DNA of 64,000 nt from Tsukamurella sp. PLM1 (lineage in GTDB: Bacteria > Actinomycetota > Actinomycetes > Mycobacteriales > Mycobacteriaceae): NCBI RefSeq assembly GCF_023168325.1, contig NZ_AP025688.1:3348001-3412000 (forward strand). Direction: 5' to 3'. Positions 51,074-61,123 of the stretch are shown in pieces. Below the pieces are notes generated by a model. That model saw nothing but the letters and a program-made list of their open reading frames with translations. It was not told the origin of the DNA and searched no databases. Positions within the stretch are counted from its first letter, which is position 1; every line of letters starts with the position of its first letter. Both the position numbers and the translations under genes were made by a program.

Positions 51074-51097
51074 CGGGTGTACGGCCGACGCCGAGCC

Positions 51098-51120
51098 CGC
51101 CCAGTGCACTACGCTGGGCG
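51098..51120 (+). promoter_or_regulatory. Small hairpin before the Rv3311-like gene
   Basis: CGCCCAG (51098-51104) and CTGGGCG (51114-51120) are perfect 7-bp arms with a 9-nt loop, ending 2 nt before the ATG at 51123 and 25 nt after the NlpC stop. It could be a weak terminator or a structure affecting initiation; there is no U tract. Confidence 0.35.
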
Positions 51121-51122
51121 CC

Positions 51123-52424
51123 ATGGCGTCTGACATCGTCCCGATCGAGCTCGGCCTCACCGACGGCCCGGTGTACACCCTGTGGGCACCGCGGTGGCGT
51201 GACGGGGAGGACGAATGGGAGGCCTTCCTCGGCCTCGACGAGGACCTGTACGGCTTCTCGTCCGTGGCGGAGCTCGTCGCTTTCGCCCGCAGCGGCAAGG
51301 CGAACGACCTCGACGACCACCCCGCGTGGGAGGCGCTCACCACGCTGCCCGCGGAGGCCTTCGTCCCGCGTGACGACCGCAGCTTCGACCTGATCTCGGT
51401 GCCCGAGCTGGCCGCCGAGGACCCCACCCCCGAGGTGATCGCCGAGCTCGAGGACACTCTCGAGATCGTCGGCCTCATCGGCGAGGTGTGCGAGCTGATC
51501 GACGTCACCAAGTTCTTCAACGGCAACCCCGTGCTCGGCACCGTCCGGATCGGCACCCGCAACTTCGAGGGCCGCGAGGGCGCCGAGATGTGGCACAAGG
51601 TGGGCGAATTGATCGCCCGCAAGTGGGACGACGTGGTGGACGCGATCGAGGGCGTGGTCAGCACGCCGAAGGTGTCCGCGAGCGTCACCGCCACGGCGGA
51701 GGAGGAGCTCGCCGCGGCCGCCGAGAAGGCCGCCGCGCTCGCCGCCGCGGAGGACGAGCTCGACACCGACCTCGACGATCTCGACGACGACCTCGACGCG
51801 GACGCCGACGATGACGACCTCGACGCGGTGGACGTCGACGACACCGAGGACGACGAGGAGGAGTTCGAGGAGGACGACTCGTTCTGGGGCCAGGTCGGGA
51901 TCGACCCGATCAAGATCATCACCTCGGACGGCGAGTACTACACCCTGCGCTGCTACCTGGACGACAACCCGATCTTCCTGGGACGCAAGGGAAAGATCTT
52001 CGTCTTCGACTCCGAGGGCGCGCTCGCGCGGTACCTGGCGGACGACAACGACACCGACCTCGCCGCCGTGTCCACCTACTCCGAGGTGCAGGTGGCCGCG
52101 ACCGACGGTTCGCTCGAGGTCGAGGTCTACGACGACAACGTGTACGTGCTGCCCGGCATCGGTGAGGACATCGCCGACGGTCCGCGCCGGATCGACCGCG
52201 ACCAGCTGGACCTCGCCGTCGAGTTGCTGCTCGACTCCGCCGATTTCGCCGACGACGCCTCGGTGCGGGAGGCGCTGCGGCCCACCACGCCGCTCGGCTT
52301 CTTCGTCTCGTACGCGCTCGACCCGCAGCCGCGCCGGCTGGCGCCGTCGGGTCCCTTCGACAACGAGGCGGAGGCCTGGCGGGCCCTCGAGCACGAGTTC
52401 GAGGACCGGCTCAGCAAGAAGTAG
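51123..52424 (+). CDS. Conserved acidic actinobacterial protein (Rv3311-like), 433 aa
   Basis: Cytosolic protein of unknown function conserved at this position in mycobacteria. The N-terminal half (IVPIELGLTDGPVYTLWAPRWRDGEDEWEAFLGLDEDLYGFSS) and C-terminal half (SFWGQVGIDPIKIITSDGEYYTLRCYLDDNPIFLGRKGKIFVFDS) look like two related modules, each reading a strand of the form I-x-L/I-T-D/S-G-x-x-Y-T-L. They are separated by an Ala/Glu helix and a run of about 45 residues almost entirely Asp and Glu (near residues 215-260). This suggests an internal duplication joined by an acidic linker. Function not inferred. Confidence 0.8.
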   Translation: MASDIVPIELGLTDGPVYTLWAPRWRDGEDEWEAFLGLDEDLYGFSSVAELVAFARSGKANDLDDHPAWEALTTLPAEAFVPRDDRSFDLISVPELAAEDPTPEVIAELEDTLEIVGLIGEVCELIDVTKFFNGNPVLGTVRIGTRNFEGREGAEMWHKVGELIARKWDDVVDAIEGVVSTPKVSASVTATAEEELAAAAEKAAALAAAEDELDTDLDDLDDDLDADADDDDLDAVDVDDTEDDEEEFEEDDSFWGQVGIDPIKIITSDGEYYTLRCYLDDNPIFLGRKGKIFVFDSEGALARYLADDNDTDLAAVSTYSEVQVAATDGSLEVEVYDDNVYVLPGIGEDIADGPRRIDRDQLDLAVELLLDSADFADDASVREALRPTTPLGFFVSYALDPQPRRLAPSGPFDNEAEAWRALEHEFEDRLSKK

Positions 52425-52435
52425 GCGCCCCGCCG

Positions 52436-53554
52436 CTACCCGATCAGCACGGCGTAGCCGGGCTTGATCTGCTCGTCGATGATCGCCAGCCGCTCGTCGA
52501 ACGGCAGGAACGCCGACTTCATCGCGTTGATCGTGAAGCGCTGCAGGTCCGACCAGCCGTACCCGAACGTCTCGACCAACTTGAGCATCTCCCGGCTCAT
52601 CGAGGTGTCGCTCATCAGCCGGTTGTCGGTGTTCACGGTGACCCGGAATCGCAACTGCGCCAACAGGTCGAACGGGTGCTGCTCCAGGGAGGCGACGGCC
52701 CCCGTCTGGACGTTGGAGCTGGGGCACAGCTCCAACGGGATGCGGGCGTCGCGGACCCGCGCGGCGACGCGGCCGAGCCGGGCAGCGGAGAAGTCCGCCG
52801 CCCCGGGCTCCACGCCCTCGATGTCGTCGACGATCCGCACGCCGTGGCCGAGCCGGTCGCACCCGCAGAAGGCGAGCGCCTCGTGAATCGACGGCAACCC
52901 GAACGCCTCACCCGCGTGGATGGTGAACGGCGCCGAGTGATCTCGCATGTACTCGAACGCGTCGAGGTGGCGGCTGGGCGGGAAGCCCGCCTCCGCGCCC
53001 GCGATGTCGAACCCGACTGCCCCGCGGTCGCGCCAGCGCACCGCCAGCTCCGCGATCTCCCGCGAGCGGGCGGCGTGCCGCATGGCGGTCACCAGGCAGC
53101 GCACGACGATCGGGCGACCGGCCACCCCGGCCGCCGACTCGCCGGACGCGAACCCGGACAGCACCGCCTCCATCACCTCGTCGAGCGACAGCCCGCCCTG
53201 CAGGTGCTGCTCCGGAGCGAACCGCACCTCGGCGTAGACCACGCCGTCGGCGGCGAGGTCCTCGGCGCACTCGCGCGCGACCCGGGCCAGCGCCTCCGGC
53301 GTCTGCATCACCCCGACGGTGTGCTCGAACGTCTCCAGGTACTGCACCAGTGAGCCGGAGTCGGCGGCGTCGCGGAACCACTCCGCAAGCGCGGGTTCCG
53401 TTGCAGCGGGCAGGTTCTCGTAACCGGTATCGGCCGCGAGCTCGAGCACGGTGGCGGGCCGCAGCCCGCCGTCGAGGTGATCGTGCAGCAGCACCTTCGG
53501 GGCGCGGCGGAGGGCGGGCAGATCGATCGGGGTGGGACCAACGGGATTCGCCAT
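52436..53554 (-). CDS. add: Adenosine deaminase, 372 aa
   Basis: Zn-dependent deamination of (deoxy)adenosine to (deoxy)inosine, feeding DeoD. Metal ligands and catalytic residues: HxH in [23 protein letters not shown], the Glu/His region [10 protein letters not shown] and the Asp in [19 protein letters not shown]. Also [12 protein letters not shown]. Length is normal for the family. Corresponds to Rv3313c, and its orientation with deoA and cdd downstream in gene order agrees with mycobacteria, though a two-component system and a dehydrogenase are inserted between add and deoA. Confidence 0.95.
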   Translation of the reverse strand: MANPVGPTPIDLPALRRAPKVLLHDHLDGGLRPATVLELAADTGYENLPAATEPALAEWFRDAADSGSLVQYLETFEHTVGVMQTPEALARVARECAEDLAADGVVYAEVRFAPEQHLQGGLSLDEVMEAVLSGFASGESAAGVAGRPIVVRCLVTAMRHAARSREIAELAVRWRDRGAVGFDIAGAEAGFPPSRHLDAFEYMRDHSAPFTIHAGEAFGLPSIHEALAFCGCDRLGHGVRIVDDIEGVEPGAADFSAARLGRVAARVRDARIPLELCPSSNVQTGAVASLEQHPFDLLAQLRFRVTVNTDNRLMSDTSMSREMLKLVETFGYGWSDLQRFTINAMKSAFLPFDERLAIIDEQIKPGYAVLIG

Positions 53555-53590
53555 AGGGCAAAGTTACCGGCTACCGTCCGGTACCACCGG

Positions 53591-54217
53591 CTACCGCTCC
53601 GTCAGGTAGGCGAGGATCGCGCGGACCCGGCGGTTGCCCTCCTCGGGCGGCAGGTCCAGCTTGGCGAAGATGTTGGCCACGTGCTTGGCGACGGCCGCGT
53701 CCGACACCACGAAGCTCGCCGCGATCTCCGGGTTCGAGCGCCCCTCCGCCATCAGCGCGAGCACCTCGCCCTCGCGCGGGGTGAGCCGGTCGAGCACCGT
53801 CGGGGTGAACATCTTGGCCACCACCTCCGGGTCGACCACCACTCCCCCGGACGCGACGGTGTCCAGGGCGCGCAGGAAGTCGTCCACCCGGCCGACCCGT
53901 TCCTTGAGCAGGTAACCGACGCCGCCGCCCGAGTCCAGCAGGCGCCGCGCGTACGCCGCGGCGACGTACTGGGACAGCACCAGGACGGGCAGGTCGGGCC
54001 GCCCGGCCCGCAGGTCGAGCGCGGCCCGCAGGCCGTCGTCCCCGTGCCCCGGTGGCATCCGCACGTCCGTCACCACGAGGTCGACGGTGCCGGGGTCGTG
54101 CGCCCGGAGCGCGTCCGCGTCGCCGAGCAGGCCGAGCACCTCGTGCCCGGCCCGTTCGACGATCCGCCGTAGGCCCTCGGCCAGCAGCACCGAGTCCTCC
54201 GCGATCAGAATCCGCAC
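53591..54217 (-). CDS. Two-component response regulator, NarL/LuxR family, 208 aa
   Basis: Receiver domain with MRILIAEDSVLLAEGLRRIV, phosphoacceptor Asp in VDLVVTDVRMPPGHGDDGL, and VLVLSQYVAAAYARRLLDSGGGVGYLLKERV; the C-terminal HTH is LTPREGEVLALMAEGRSNPEIAASFVVSDAAVAKHVANIFAKLDL. The MPPGHGDDGL receiver with LKERV is the actinobacterial subgroup paired with kinases like the one encoded 9 nt upstream. Targets unknown; autoregulation would be typical. Confidence 0.92.
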   Translation of the reverse strand: MRILIAEDSVLLAEGLRRIVERAGHEVLGLLGDADALRAHDPGTVDLVVTDVRMPPGHGDDGLRAALDLRAGRPDLPVLVLSQYVAAAYARRLLDSGGGVGYLLKERVGRVDDFLRALDTVASGGVVVDPEVVAKMFTPTVLDRLTPREGEVLALMAEGRSNPEIAASFVVSDAAVAKHVANIFAKLDLPPEEGNRRVRAILAYLTER

Positions 54218-54226
54218 AGCGGCAGA

Positions 54227-55491
54227 CTACGACACGGCCTTCGCCCAGTAGAGCGTGGTCGGCCCTCCGGGCGGGCTGAGCACCGTCAGCGTCGCGCCGA
54301 TCGACTCGGCGCGCTCGATCAGCCCCGCGAGGCCGGTGCCGCCGGCGGGATCCGCGCCACCCGCACCGTCGTCCATGACCGTCATCGACACCCCGAGCAC
54401 GCCCGCCGCGAAGGTGATCCACACGGTGTTCGCGCCCGCGTGCTTGATCGCGTTGGTCACCGCCTCGCTGGCGGTGTAGTACATGGCCTGCTCGATCTCG
54501 GCGGCCAGGCGGCGCCCGGCTCCCAGCCGTCACCGGCGATCACATCCACCCGGATCGCCCCGCCGAGCTCGGCGCACGCAGCCTCGACCCCGGCGTCGTC
54601 GAGCACCTGCGGGTGCACACCGCGCACGGTGTCGCGCAGCCCCGCCATGGCGCGCTCGAGCCGCACCTGTGCCTCGGCCACCTGGCCGCGCAGCGACTCG
54701 TCGGCGGTCTCCGGCAGGCTCTGCTGCAGCTCGCCCAACTGCAGCGACAGGCTCGCGAGGTCCTGCTGCGGGCCGTCATGCAGATTCCGCTCGATCCGGC
54801 GGCGCTCGTCCTCGAACGAGGTAACCAGCACACCGCGGGAGGTCTCCAGCGCGGTCACACGGCGGCGCAGCTCCTCCTCGGTCGGTCCGAGCAGCAGTCG
54901 CGCGGTGGCGGCCTGCGCCACCGAGACGGCGTACGTGAGGTACAGCCCCACAGCGCAGATCACCGCGCCGATCGCGCCCCATACGGCTTGCCTGATCACC
55001 CCGTCGACCGTGGTGCCCATGACGTTCACCTCGTCGGACAGGAGGGGACCGAACACGAGCCCGAGGCCGACCGTCCAGCCGACGACCGCACCGAGGAAGA
55101 CGATGGGGGTGAGCACCGCGAGCAGCAGCGAGTACGCGACCTCGCGCCACGTCGCGCGCTCCCCCAGCCGGGCGCCGGCCCGGGCCGAGAGGCTGCCCGT
55201 CACGGGCGGATGCGGATCGCCGATCGCCGGTGCGCCGAGCCAGGTGACCCGCAGGCGTTCCAGCTTCGCGAGCCCGAACGACCAGGCGGGCGCGAACGGC
55301 AGCAGGACCACCACCACGTACAGGAGGAAGAGCGCCCACCCGACGAGCATCGAGCCGGCGAAGTAGGCCAGGCCGCGCCACGGCGCGGAGGTGGTGAGGA
55401 AGCGCAGGGGCTCGCGGAGCGGCGCGGCGAGCGCGCCGCGCTCGGGCTCGGGCTCGCGGAGCACCGGGGACGGGGTCACGTATTCGATCAT
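54227..55491 (-). CDS. Two-component sensor histidine kinase, one frame break
   Basis: Membrane kinase of about 421 aa. The N-terminal sensor region has four to five helices (MLVGWALFLLYVVVVLLPF, VAYSLLLAVLTPIVFLGAVVGWTVGLGLVFG, VWGAIGAVICAVGLYLTYAVSVA), the PF13796-like sensor layout. Phosphoacceptor helix: SFEDERRRIERNLHDGPQQDLASLSLQLGEL. The frame breaks near 54512 (CCGGGCGCCGCC); one added base joins GDGWEPG to RRLAAEIEQAMYYTASEAVTNAIKHAGAN (N box), then DDGAGGADPAGGTGLAGLIER (G boxes). Start ATG 55491 follows the family (MIEYVTPSP); 72 nt of upstream open frame are probably non-coding. Confidence 0.88.
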
Positions 55492-55588
55492 GCCGTAGAC
55501 GGTAGGTACCGCACGGCCGCGAGTCCCTGGTCCCAGCGGGAGAATCCGGGGTGGTGCCAGCACTACCCCGGGCCGCTACCGTGGCGGT

Positions 55589-56515
55589 ATGCGCATCGCG
55601 ATCCTCGACGACTACCAGGACGTCTCCCGCGAGTACGGGGACTTCTCCGGCCTGGACGTCACCGTCTTCACGGAGCCGCTCACCGACGTGCCCGGGCAGC
55701 TGGCCGGCTTCGACGCGATCGTCGCGATGCGCGAGCGCACGCGCTTCCCCGCCGCCGTGCTGCGGTCCCTGCCCGCGCTGCGGCTGCTCGTGTCGACGGG
55801 CCGCCGCAACGCCGCCATCGACCTCGCAGCCGCGTCGGAGCTCGGGATCACCGTGTGCCACACCGGATACCGTCCTGCGGCGGCCGCCGAGCACACGTGG
55901 GCCCTGATCCTCGGGGCCCTGCGCCACGTGCCGACGGAGGACGCGAACATCCGCGCCGGGCGGTGGCAGGGCACCGTCGGACGGGAGCTGCACGAGAGCA
56001 CCATCGGCATCGTCGGGCTGGGCGGGCTCGGGCGGCGCGTCGCGCGGATCGCGAACGCCTTCGACGCGGAGGTGATCGCCTGGTCCAGCAACCTCGACGC
56101 CGAGCGCGCGGCCGAGGTCGGCGCAACGGCGGTCACCAAGCAGGAGCTGTTCGAGCGCGCCGACGTGGTCACGATCCACTACGTGCTCTCCGACCGCTCG
56201 CGCGGCATCGTCGGCGCCGCCGACATCGCCCGTATGAAACCCGGTGCGCTCCTGGTCAACACGTCGCGCGCGGGCGTCCTCGACACCCCGGCCGCCGCGG
56301 CCGCCGCCCGGCGCGGCGACATCCGCCTCGCGCTGGACGTGTTCGACGCCGAGCCGCTGCCCGCCGACGACCCGCTCCGCGACCTGCCGAATTCGGTGCT
56401 GACGGGGCACGTCGGGTACGTCACCGAGCAGCAGTACCGGGTGTTCTACGCGGACGCCGCCGAAGACGTGCGCGCCTACCTCGCGGGCGCGCCCGTCCGC
56501 GTCATGAGCCCCTAA
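55589..56515 (+). CDS. D-isomer-specific 2-hydroxyacid dehydrogenase, 308 aa
   Basis: NAD(P)-dependent reductase/dehydrogenase of 2-keto/2-hydroxy acids. The nucleotide motif is GIVGLGGLGRRVARIANAF; catalytic residues are Arg in LLVNTSRAGVLDT, Glu in LDVFDAEPLPADDPL and His in SVLTGHVGYVTEQQY. All three are present, so it should be active. The family includes phosphoglycerate, glyoxylate and hydroxypyruvate enzymes; the substrate here is undetermined. It stands alone on the plus strand, convergent with deoA, whose stop overlaps its own. Confidence 0.88.
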   Translation: MRIAILDDYQDVSREYGDFSGLDVTVFTEPLTDVPGQLAGFDAIVAMRERTRFPAAVLRSLPALRLLVSTGRRNAAIDLAAASELGITVCHTGYRPAAAAEHTWALILGALRHVPTEDANIRAGRWQGTVGRELHESTIGIVGLGGLGRRVARIANAFDAEVIAWSSNLDAERAAEVGATAVTKQELFERADVVTIHYVLSDRSRGIVGAADIARMKPGALLVNTSRAGVLDTPAAAAAARRGDIRLALDVFDAEPLPADDPLRDLPNSVLTGHVGYVTEQQYRVFYADAAEDVRAYLAGAPVRVMSP

Positions 56516-57818
56516 ACGGACACCCGGTCCAGGACCAGCGAACCGCGCGGGGCGCCGTCGCCGATGACGGCCGCGCCCTCGAGCGCGGCGAGGGCACCGT
56601 CGAACTTCTCCGGGGTGTCGGTGTGCAGCGTGAACAGCGGCTCGCCCGCCGTCACAGTGTCGCCGACGGTCGCATGCCAGGTGACGCCGGCGCCCGCCTG
56701 CACCGGTTCGCCCTGCCGCTCGCGGCCCGCACCCAGACGCCAAGCGGCGATGCCGACGCCCATCGCATCGAGCTCGGTGAGCACGCCCGAGGCGGGCGCG
56801 GCGACGGTGCGCGTGTGCCGCGCGACGGGCAGCGGGGCGTCGGGGTCGCCGCCCTGGGCCGCGATCATCGCCCGCCAGCTGTCCATCGCCCTCCCGTTGG
56901 CCAGATGCTCGGCGGGGTCGGCGTCGACGCCCGCGAGGGCGAGCATCTCGCGCGCCGGGCGAGGGTCAGCTCCACTACGTCCGACGGTCCGCCGCCGGCC
57001 AGGACCTCGAGGGACTCCGCGACCTCGAGGGCGTTGCCGGCGCTGCGGCCGAGCGGGGTGGACATGTCCGTGAGCAGGGCGACGGTGTTCACGCCCGAGT
57101 CGTGGCCGAGCGCCACCATCGTCTCGGCCAGCTCGCGGGCCTGCTCGGCGGTCTTCATGAACGCGCCCTTGCCCACCTTGACGTCGAGCACGAGCGAGGC
57201 GGTGCCCTCGGCGATCTTCTTGCTCATGATCGAGCTGGCGATCAGCGGAACGGCCTCGACGGTGCTGGTGACGTCCCGCAGGGCGTAGAGCTTCTTGTCG
57301 GCCGGCGCGAGGCCCGAGCCGGCGGCGCAGATGACCCCGCCCACCCGCTCGAGCTGGTCGAACATCTGCTCGTTGGTGAGGTCGGCGCGCCAGCCCGCGA
57401 TCGCCTCGAGCTTGTCGAGGGTGCCGCCGGTGTGGCCGAGTCCCCGGCCGGAGAGCTGCGGTACGGCCACGCCGTAGGACGCGATGAGCGGCGTGAGCGG
57501 CAGGGTGATCTTGTCGCCGACGCCGCCGGTGGAGTGCTTGTCGGTGGTGGTCAGCGGGCGCCCGTCGCGGCGGAGGCCGGAGAAGTCCATGCGCTCGCCG
57601 GTGGCGATCATCGCGGCGGTCCAGCGGGCGATCTCGCGGCGGTCCATGCCGTTCAGGAAGATCGCCATCGCGAGCGCGGACATCTGGTAGTCGGCCACCG
57701 TGCCGGTGGTGAAGTTCTCGATCACCCAGTCGATCTGGCCATCGGTGAGCGGGCGCCCGTCGCGTTTGGTCGCGATGACGGACACGGCGTCGAACACTTC
57801 GGTGGAGTCGGAGCTCAT
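56512..57818 (-). CDS. deoA: Thymidine phosphorylase, one frame break
   Basis: Phosphorolyses thymidine to thymine and deoxyribose 1-phosphate; about 435 aa when repaired. Motifs: YQMSALAMAIFLNGMDRREIARWTAAM, the phosphate-binding KHSTGGVGDKITLPL, GRGLGHTGGTLDKLEAIAGWR, LPLIASSIMSKKIAEG, VLDVKVGKGAFMKT and, after the break near 56955 (CTCGCCCGGCGCG, one missing base), EMLALAGVDADPAEHLANGRAMDSWRAMIAAQGG. ATG 57818 overlaps the cdd stop (ATGA). Corresponds to Rv3314c. Confidence 0.94.
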
Positions 57819-58216
57819 CGGTCTACCTCTTCGAGATCGTCGGGCCCGAACGCATCGGGAAGGAGTCGGTGCAGCGGCATCGGGCCCGACCGGTGATCGA
57901 TCAGGAGATCGCCGCCGCCGTGTTCGTAGAGCAGTTGGCGGCACCGCCCGCAGGGCAGCAGGACGTCGCCGTTGGCGTTGGTGCAACTGAAAGCGAGGAG
58001 CCTGCCGCCGCCGGTCGAATGGAGCGCGCCCACGAGTCCGCATTCCGCGCAGAGCGTCAATCCGTATGAGACATTCTCCACATTGCAACCGGACACGACT
58101 CGACCGTCGTCGACCAATGCCGCGGCCCCGACGGGGTACTTCGAATAGGGCGCGTAGGCGTGCCGCATCGCGTCGACGGCGGTGCGCCGCAAGACCTCCC
58201 AGTCGATCTCGGGCAT
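57815..58216 (-). CDS. cdd: Cytidine deaminase, 133 aa
   Basis: Zn-dependent deamination of cytidine/deoxycytidine to uridine/deoxyuridine. Zinc ligands and catalytic Glu: VVSGCNVENVSYGLTLCAEC and LLPCGRCRQLLYEHG, the standard C-x-x-E and PCxxC arrangement of the homotetrameric form. First gene of the cdd-deoA unit; GGAAGGGAGTG precedes the ATG. An iron-box-like sequence lies 44 nt upstream, between cdd and sdhC. Confidence 0.95.
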   Translation of the reverse strand: MPEIDWEVLRRTAVDAMRHAYAPYSKYPVGAAALVDDGRVVSGCNVENVSYGLTLCAECGLVGALHSTGGGRLLAFSCTNANGDVLLPCGRCRQLLYEHGGGDLLIDHRSGPMPLHRLLPDAFGPDDLEEVDR

Positions 58217-58259
58217 GGCCGATCACTCCCTTCCGGAGCCTTGTTGATTCCGGATCAAT

Positions 58260-58278
58260 TTCGGTCAGGCAAACCTAA
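58260..58278. promoter_or_regulatory. IdeR/DtxR iron-box-like site between cdd and sdhC
   Basis: TTCGGTCAGGCAAACCTAA (opposite strand TTAGGTTTGCCTGACCGAA) agrees with the IdeR/DtxR consensus TWAGGTWAGSCTWACCTWA at 16 of 19 positions. It lies 44 nt upstream of cdd and 180 nt upstream of sdhC in a 241-bp divergent intergenic region that otherwise contains no gene. Confidence 0.55.
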
Positions 58279-58457
58279 CTAAATCTGTTCGGCCCCAATG
58301 GATCGGGACCGTGGTTTCGATTCCACATTCCCGTGGGTTTAAGGTCAAGGCGTGGGTTCAGGTACACGTCGGGTGAGGCGTCGCCGAGAGGGCTCAGCGC
58401 CCTTCTCGACCGACCGTATCCCGCCGCGTCCATCAACGACGTCGAAGGCAGGGCTCG

Positions 58458-58865
58458 ATGACTAGTACAAGCGAGGTGGCGGCCGCCGAGGAGCCGCGCC
58501 GCGTCTCCCTCTACAAGGGCGACCCGGGAATGTTGAACTGGGTGCTGCATCGCATCAGCGGCGTCACCATCTTCTTCTTCCTGTTCGTGCACGTGCTCGA
58601 CACCGCGGTCATCCGCATCGATCCCGAGGCGTACGACGCGATCATCAAGACGTACAAGACCCCGATCATCGGCCTGCTCGAGATCGGCCTCGTGATGGCC
58701 ATCCTGTTCCACGCCCTCAACGGCATCCGCGTGATCCTCGTGGACTTCTGGAGCAAGGGCGTGCAGTACCAGAAGGCGATGTCCATCGTGGTGTGGGCCG
58801 TCTTCCTCATCACCGGCGCGGGCATGGCGGCGCGTCTCCTCTACATCATGATCTCGCACGCATAG
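58458..58865 (+). CDS. sdhC: Succinate dehydrogenase cytochrome b556 subunit, 135 aa
   Basis: Membrane anchor of complex II binding quinone and probably haem b. Signature LNWVLHRISGVTIFFFLFVHVLDT (haem/quinone His region), second helix GLLEIGLVMAILFHALNGIRVILVDFW and third helix MSIVVWAVFLITGAGMAARLLY. First gene of sdhCDAB; matches Rv3316 by position. The upstream 241-bp region carries an iron-box-like site. Confidence 0.93.
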   Translation: MTSTSEVAAAEEPRRVSLYKGDPGMLNWVLHRISGVTIFFFLFVHVLDTAVIRIDPEAYDAIIKTYKTPIIGLLEIGLVMAILFHALNGIRVILVDFWSKGVQYQKAMSIVVWAVFLITGAGMAARLLYIMISHA

Positions 58866-58879
58866 GGGGACGAACAGAT

Positions 58880-59347
58880 ATGACTACTGCGAACGAACCC
58901 AAGCTCGCCAAGACGCTGCTCAAGCAGTACGACCGCCCGGCGTCGCTCGACAACCCGCGCTCCCCGCACCGCCCCGCGGCGGGCAACTTCGAGAAGTACG
59001 CGTGGCTGTTCATGCGCTTCTCGGGCATCGCACTCCTCGTGCTCGTGTTCGGGCACGTGTTCATCATGCTGGCGCTCGACAGCCAGGGCGTGCACCGCAT
59101 CAGCGCCGCGTTCGTCGCCGAGCGCTGGGCCAGCCCGTTCTGGCAGATCTGGGACATCACGATGCTCTGGCTGGCGCAGCTGCACGGCGGCAACGGCCTG
59201 CGCGTGATCATCGACGACTACGCCCGCAAGGACCGCACCCGGTTCTGGCTCAAGACCCTGCTCGTGCTGTCGATGATCCTGGTGGTCGGCCTCGGCTCGT
59301 ACGCGCTCCTCTCGTTCGAACCGGCATCCGTGCCCACCGCCCAGTAG
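58880..59347 (+). CDS. sdhD: Succinate dehydrogenase membrane anchor subunit, 155 aa
   Basis: Second hydrophobic anchor of succinate:quinone oxidoreductase. After a polar N-terminal 40 residues come YAWLFMRFSGIALLVLVFGHVFIMLAL, QIWDITMLWLAQLHGGNGLRVIIDDY and TLLVLSMILVVGLGSYALLSF, three helices with the His/Asp residues used for haem and quinone contacts. ATG 58880, 14 nt after sdhC, is chosen over a longer frame that runs into sdhC. Confidence 0.93.
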   Translation: MTTANEPKLAKTLLKQYDRPASLDNPRSPHRPAAGNFEKYAWLFMRFSGIALLVLVFGHVFIMLALDSQGVHRISAAFVAERWASPFWQIWDITMLWLAQLHGGNGLRVIIDDYARKDRTRFWLKTLLVLSMILVVGLGSYALLSFEPASVPTAQ

Positions 59348-59372
59348 CGGCCAGGAAGGACTCACCCGCATC

Positions 59373-61123
59373 ATGCAGGAACATCGTTACGACGTGGTGA
59401 TCATCGGCGCCGGCGGCGCCGGGATGCGTGCAGCCATCGAGGCCGGGCCCCGTGCCCGCACCGCGGTGCTCACCAAGCTCTACCCCACCCGCTCCCACAC
59501 CGGCGCGGCACAGGGCGGCATGTGCGCCTCCCTCGCCAACGTCGAGGAGGACAACTGGGAGTGGCACACCTTCGACACGGTCAAGGGCGGCGACTACATC
59601 GTCGACCAGGACGCCGCGGAGATCATGGCCAAGGAGGCCATCGACGCGGTGCTCGACCTGGAGAAGATGGGCCTGCCCTTCAACCGGACGCCCGAGGGCA
59701 AGATCGACCAGCGCCGCTTCGGCGGCCACACCCGCGACCACGGCAAGGCGCCCGTGCGCCGCGCCTGCTACGCGGCGGACCGCACCGGCCACATGATCCT
59801 GCAGACGCTCTACCAGAACTGCGTCAAGCACGACGTGGAGTTCTTCAACGAGTTCTACGTGCTCGACATCGCGCTGACGGAGACCGAGAACGGCCCCGTC
59901 GCCACGGGCGCCGTCGCGTACGAGCTCGCCACCGGTGAGATCCACGTGTTCCACGCCAAGGCGATCGTGTTCGCCACCGGCGGTTCGGGACGCATGTACA
60001 AGGTGACCTCCAACGCGCACACCCTGACCGGTGACGGCATGGGCATCGTCTTCCGCAAGGGCCTGCCCTGGAGGACATGGAGTTCCACCAGTTCCATCCG
60101 ACGGGCCTCGCGGGCCTGGGCATCCTCATCACCGAGGGCGTCCGCGGCGAGGGCGGCATCCTCCGCAACGCCGACGGCGAGCGGTTCATGGAGCGCTACG
60201 CCCCCACGATCAAGGACCTCGCGCCGCGCGACATCGTCGCCCGCTCGATGGTGCTCGAGGTGCTCGAGGGCCGCGGCGCCGGCCCGAACAAGGACTACGT
60301 GCTCCTGGATGTCACGCACATCCCGGAGGAGACCCTGATGGCCAAGCTGCCGGACATCATGGAGTTCTCCCGCACCTACCTGGGCGTGGATCCGGTCACC
60401 GAGCTGGTGCCCGTGTACCCCACGTGCCACTACGTGATGGGCGGCATCCCCACCAACATCCACGGTGAGGTGCTGCGCGACAACGACCACGTCGTCCCCG
60501 GCCTGTACGCCGCCGGCGAATGCGCGTGCGTCTCGGTGCACGGCGCCAACCGCCTGGGCACCAACTCGCTGCTCGACATCAACGTCTTCGGACGCCGCTC
60601 CGGCATCGCCGCCGCGGAGTACGCCAACACGCACGACTTCGTGCCGCTGCCCGAGAACCCCGCGACCATGGTCGAGGAGTGGGTGGCCGCGATGCTCAGC
60701 GATCACGGCAACGAGAACGTGATGACCATCCGCACCGAGCTGCAGCAGACGATGAACGACAACGCGGCCGTCTTCCGCACCGAGGAGACGCTCTCGCGGG
60801 CGCTCACCGACGTGCGCGCGCTGAAGAAGCGGTACGAGCACGTCACCGTCACCGACAAGGGCAAGCGCTTCAACAGCGACCTGCTCGAGGCCATCGAGCT
60901 CGGCTTCCTGCTCGAACTGGCCGAGGTCACCGTCGTCGGCGCCCTCAACCGCAAGGAGACCCGCGGCGGCCACGCCCGCGAGGACTACCCGAACCGCGAC
61001 GACGAGAACTTCATGGTGCACACCATGGCGTACAAGGAGGGCGAGGGCACGGGCGCCGAGATCCGTCTCGACACCAAGCCCGTCGTGCAGACCCGCTACG
61101 AGCCGATGGAGCGTAAGTACTGA
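59373..61123 (+). CDS. sdhA: Succinate dehydrogenase flavoprotein subunit, one frame break
   Basis: Catalytic subunit of complex II oxidising succinate to fumarate; 583 aa when repaired. FAD motif YDVVIIGAGGAGMRAAIEAG and covalent-FAD His in TRSHTGAAQGGMCASL; active-site segments GGHTRDHGKAPVRRACYAADRTGHMIL and, after the break, MEFHQFHPTGLAGLGILITEGVRGEGG, PTCHYVMGGIPTN and AGECACVSVHGANRLGTNSLLDINVFGRR. The frame changes near 60072 (GGCCTGCCCTGGAGG); one extra C gives GLPLEDMEFHQFHPTG. Its TGA overlaps the sdhB ATG (TGATG). Confidence 0.96.

Noticed and set aside
56950..56960. Programmed frameshifting as the cause of the breaks in deoA and others
   Set aside because: No slippery heptamer with downstream pseudoknot is apparent, and 19 cases in ordinary metabolic genes cannot all be programmed.
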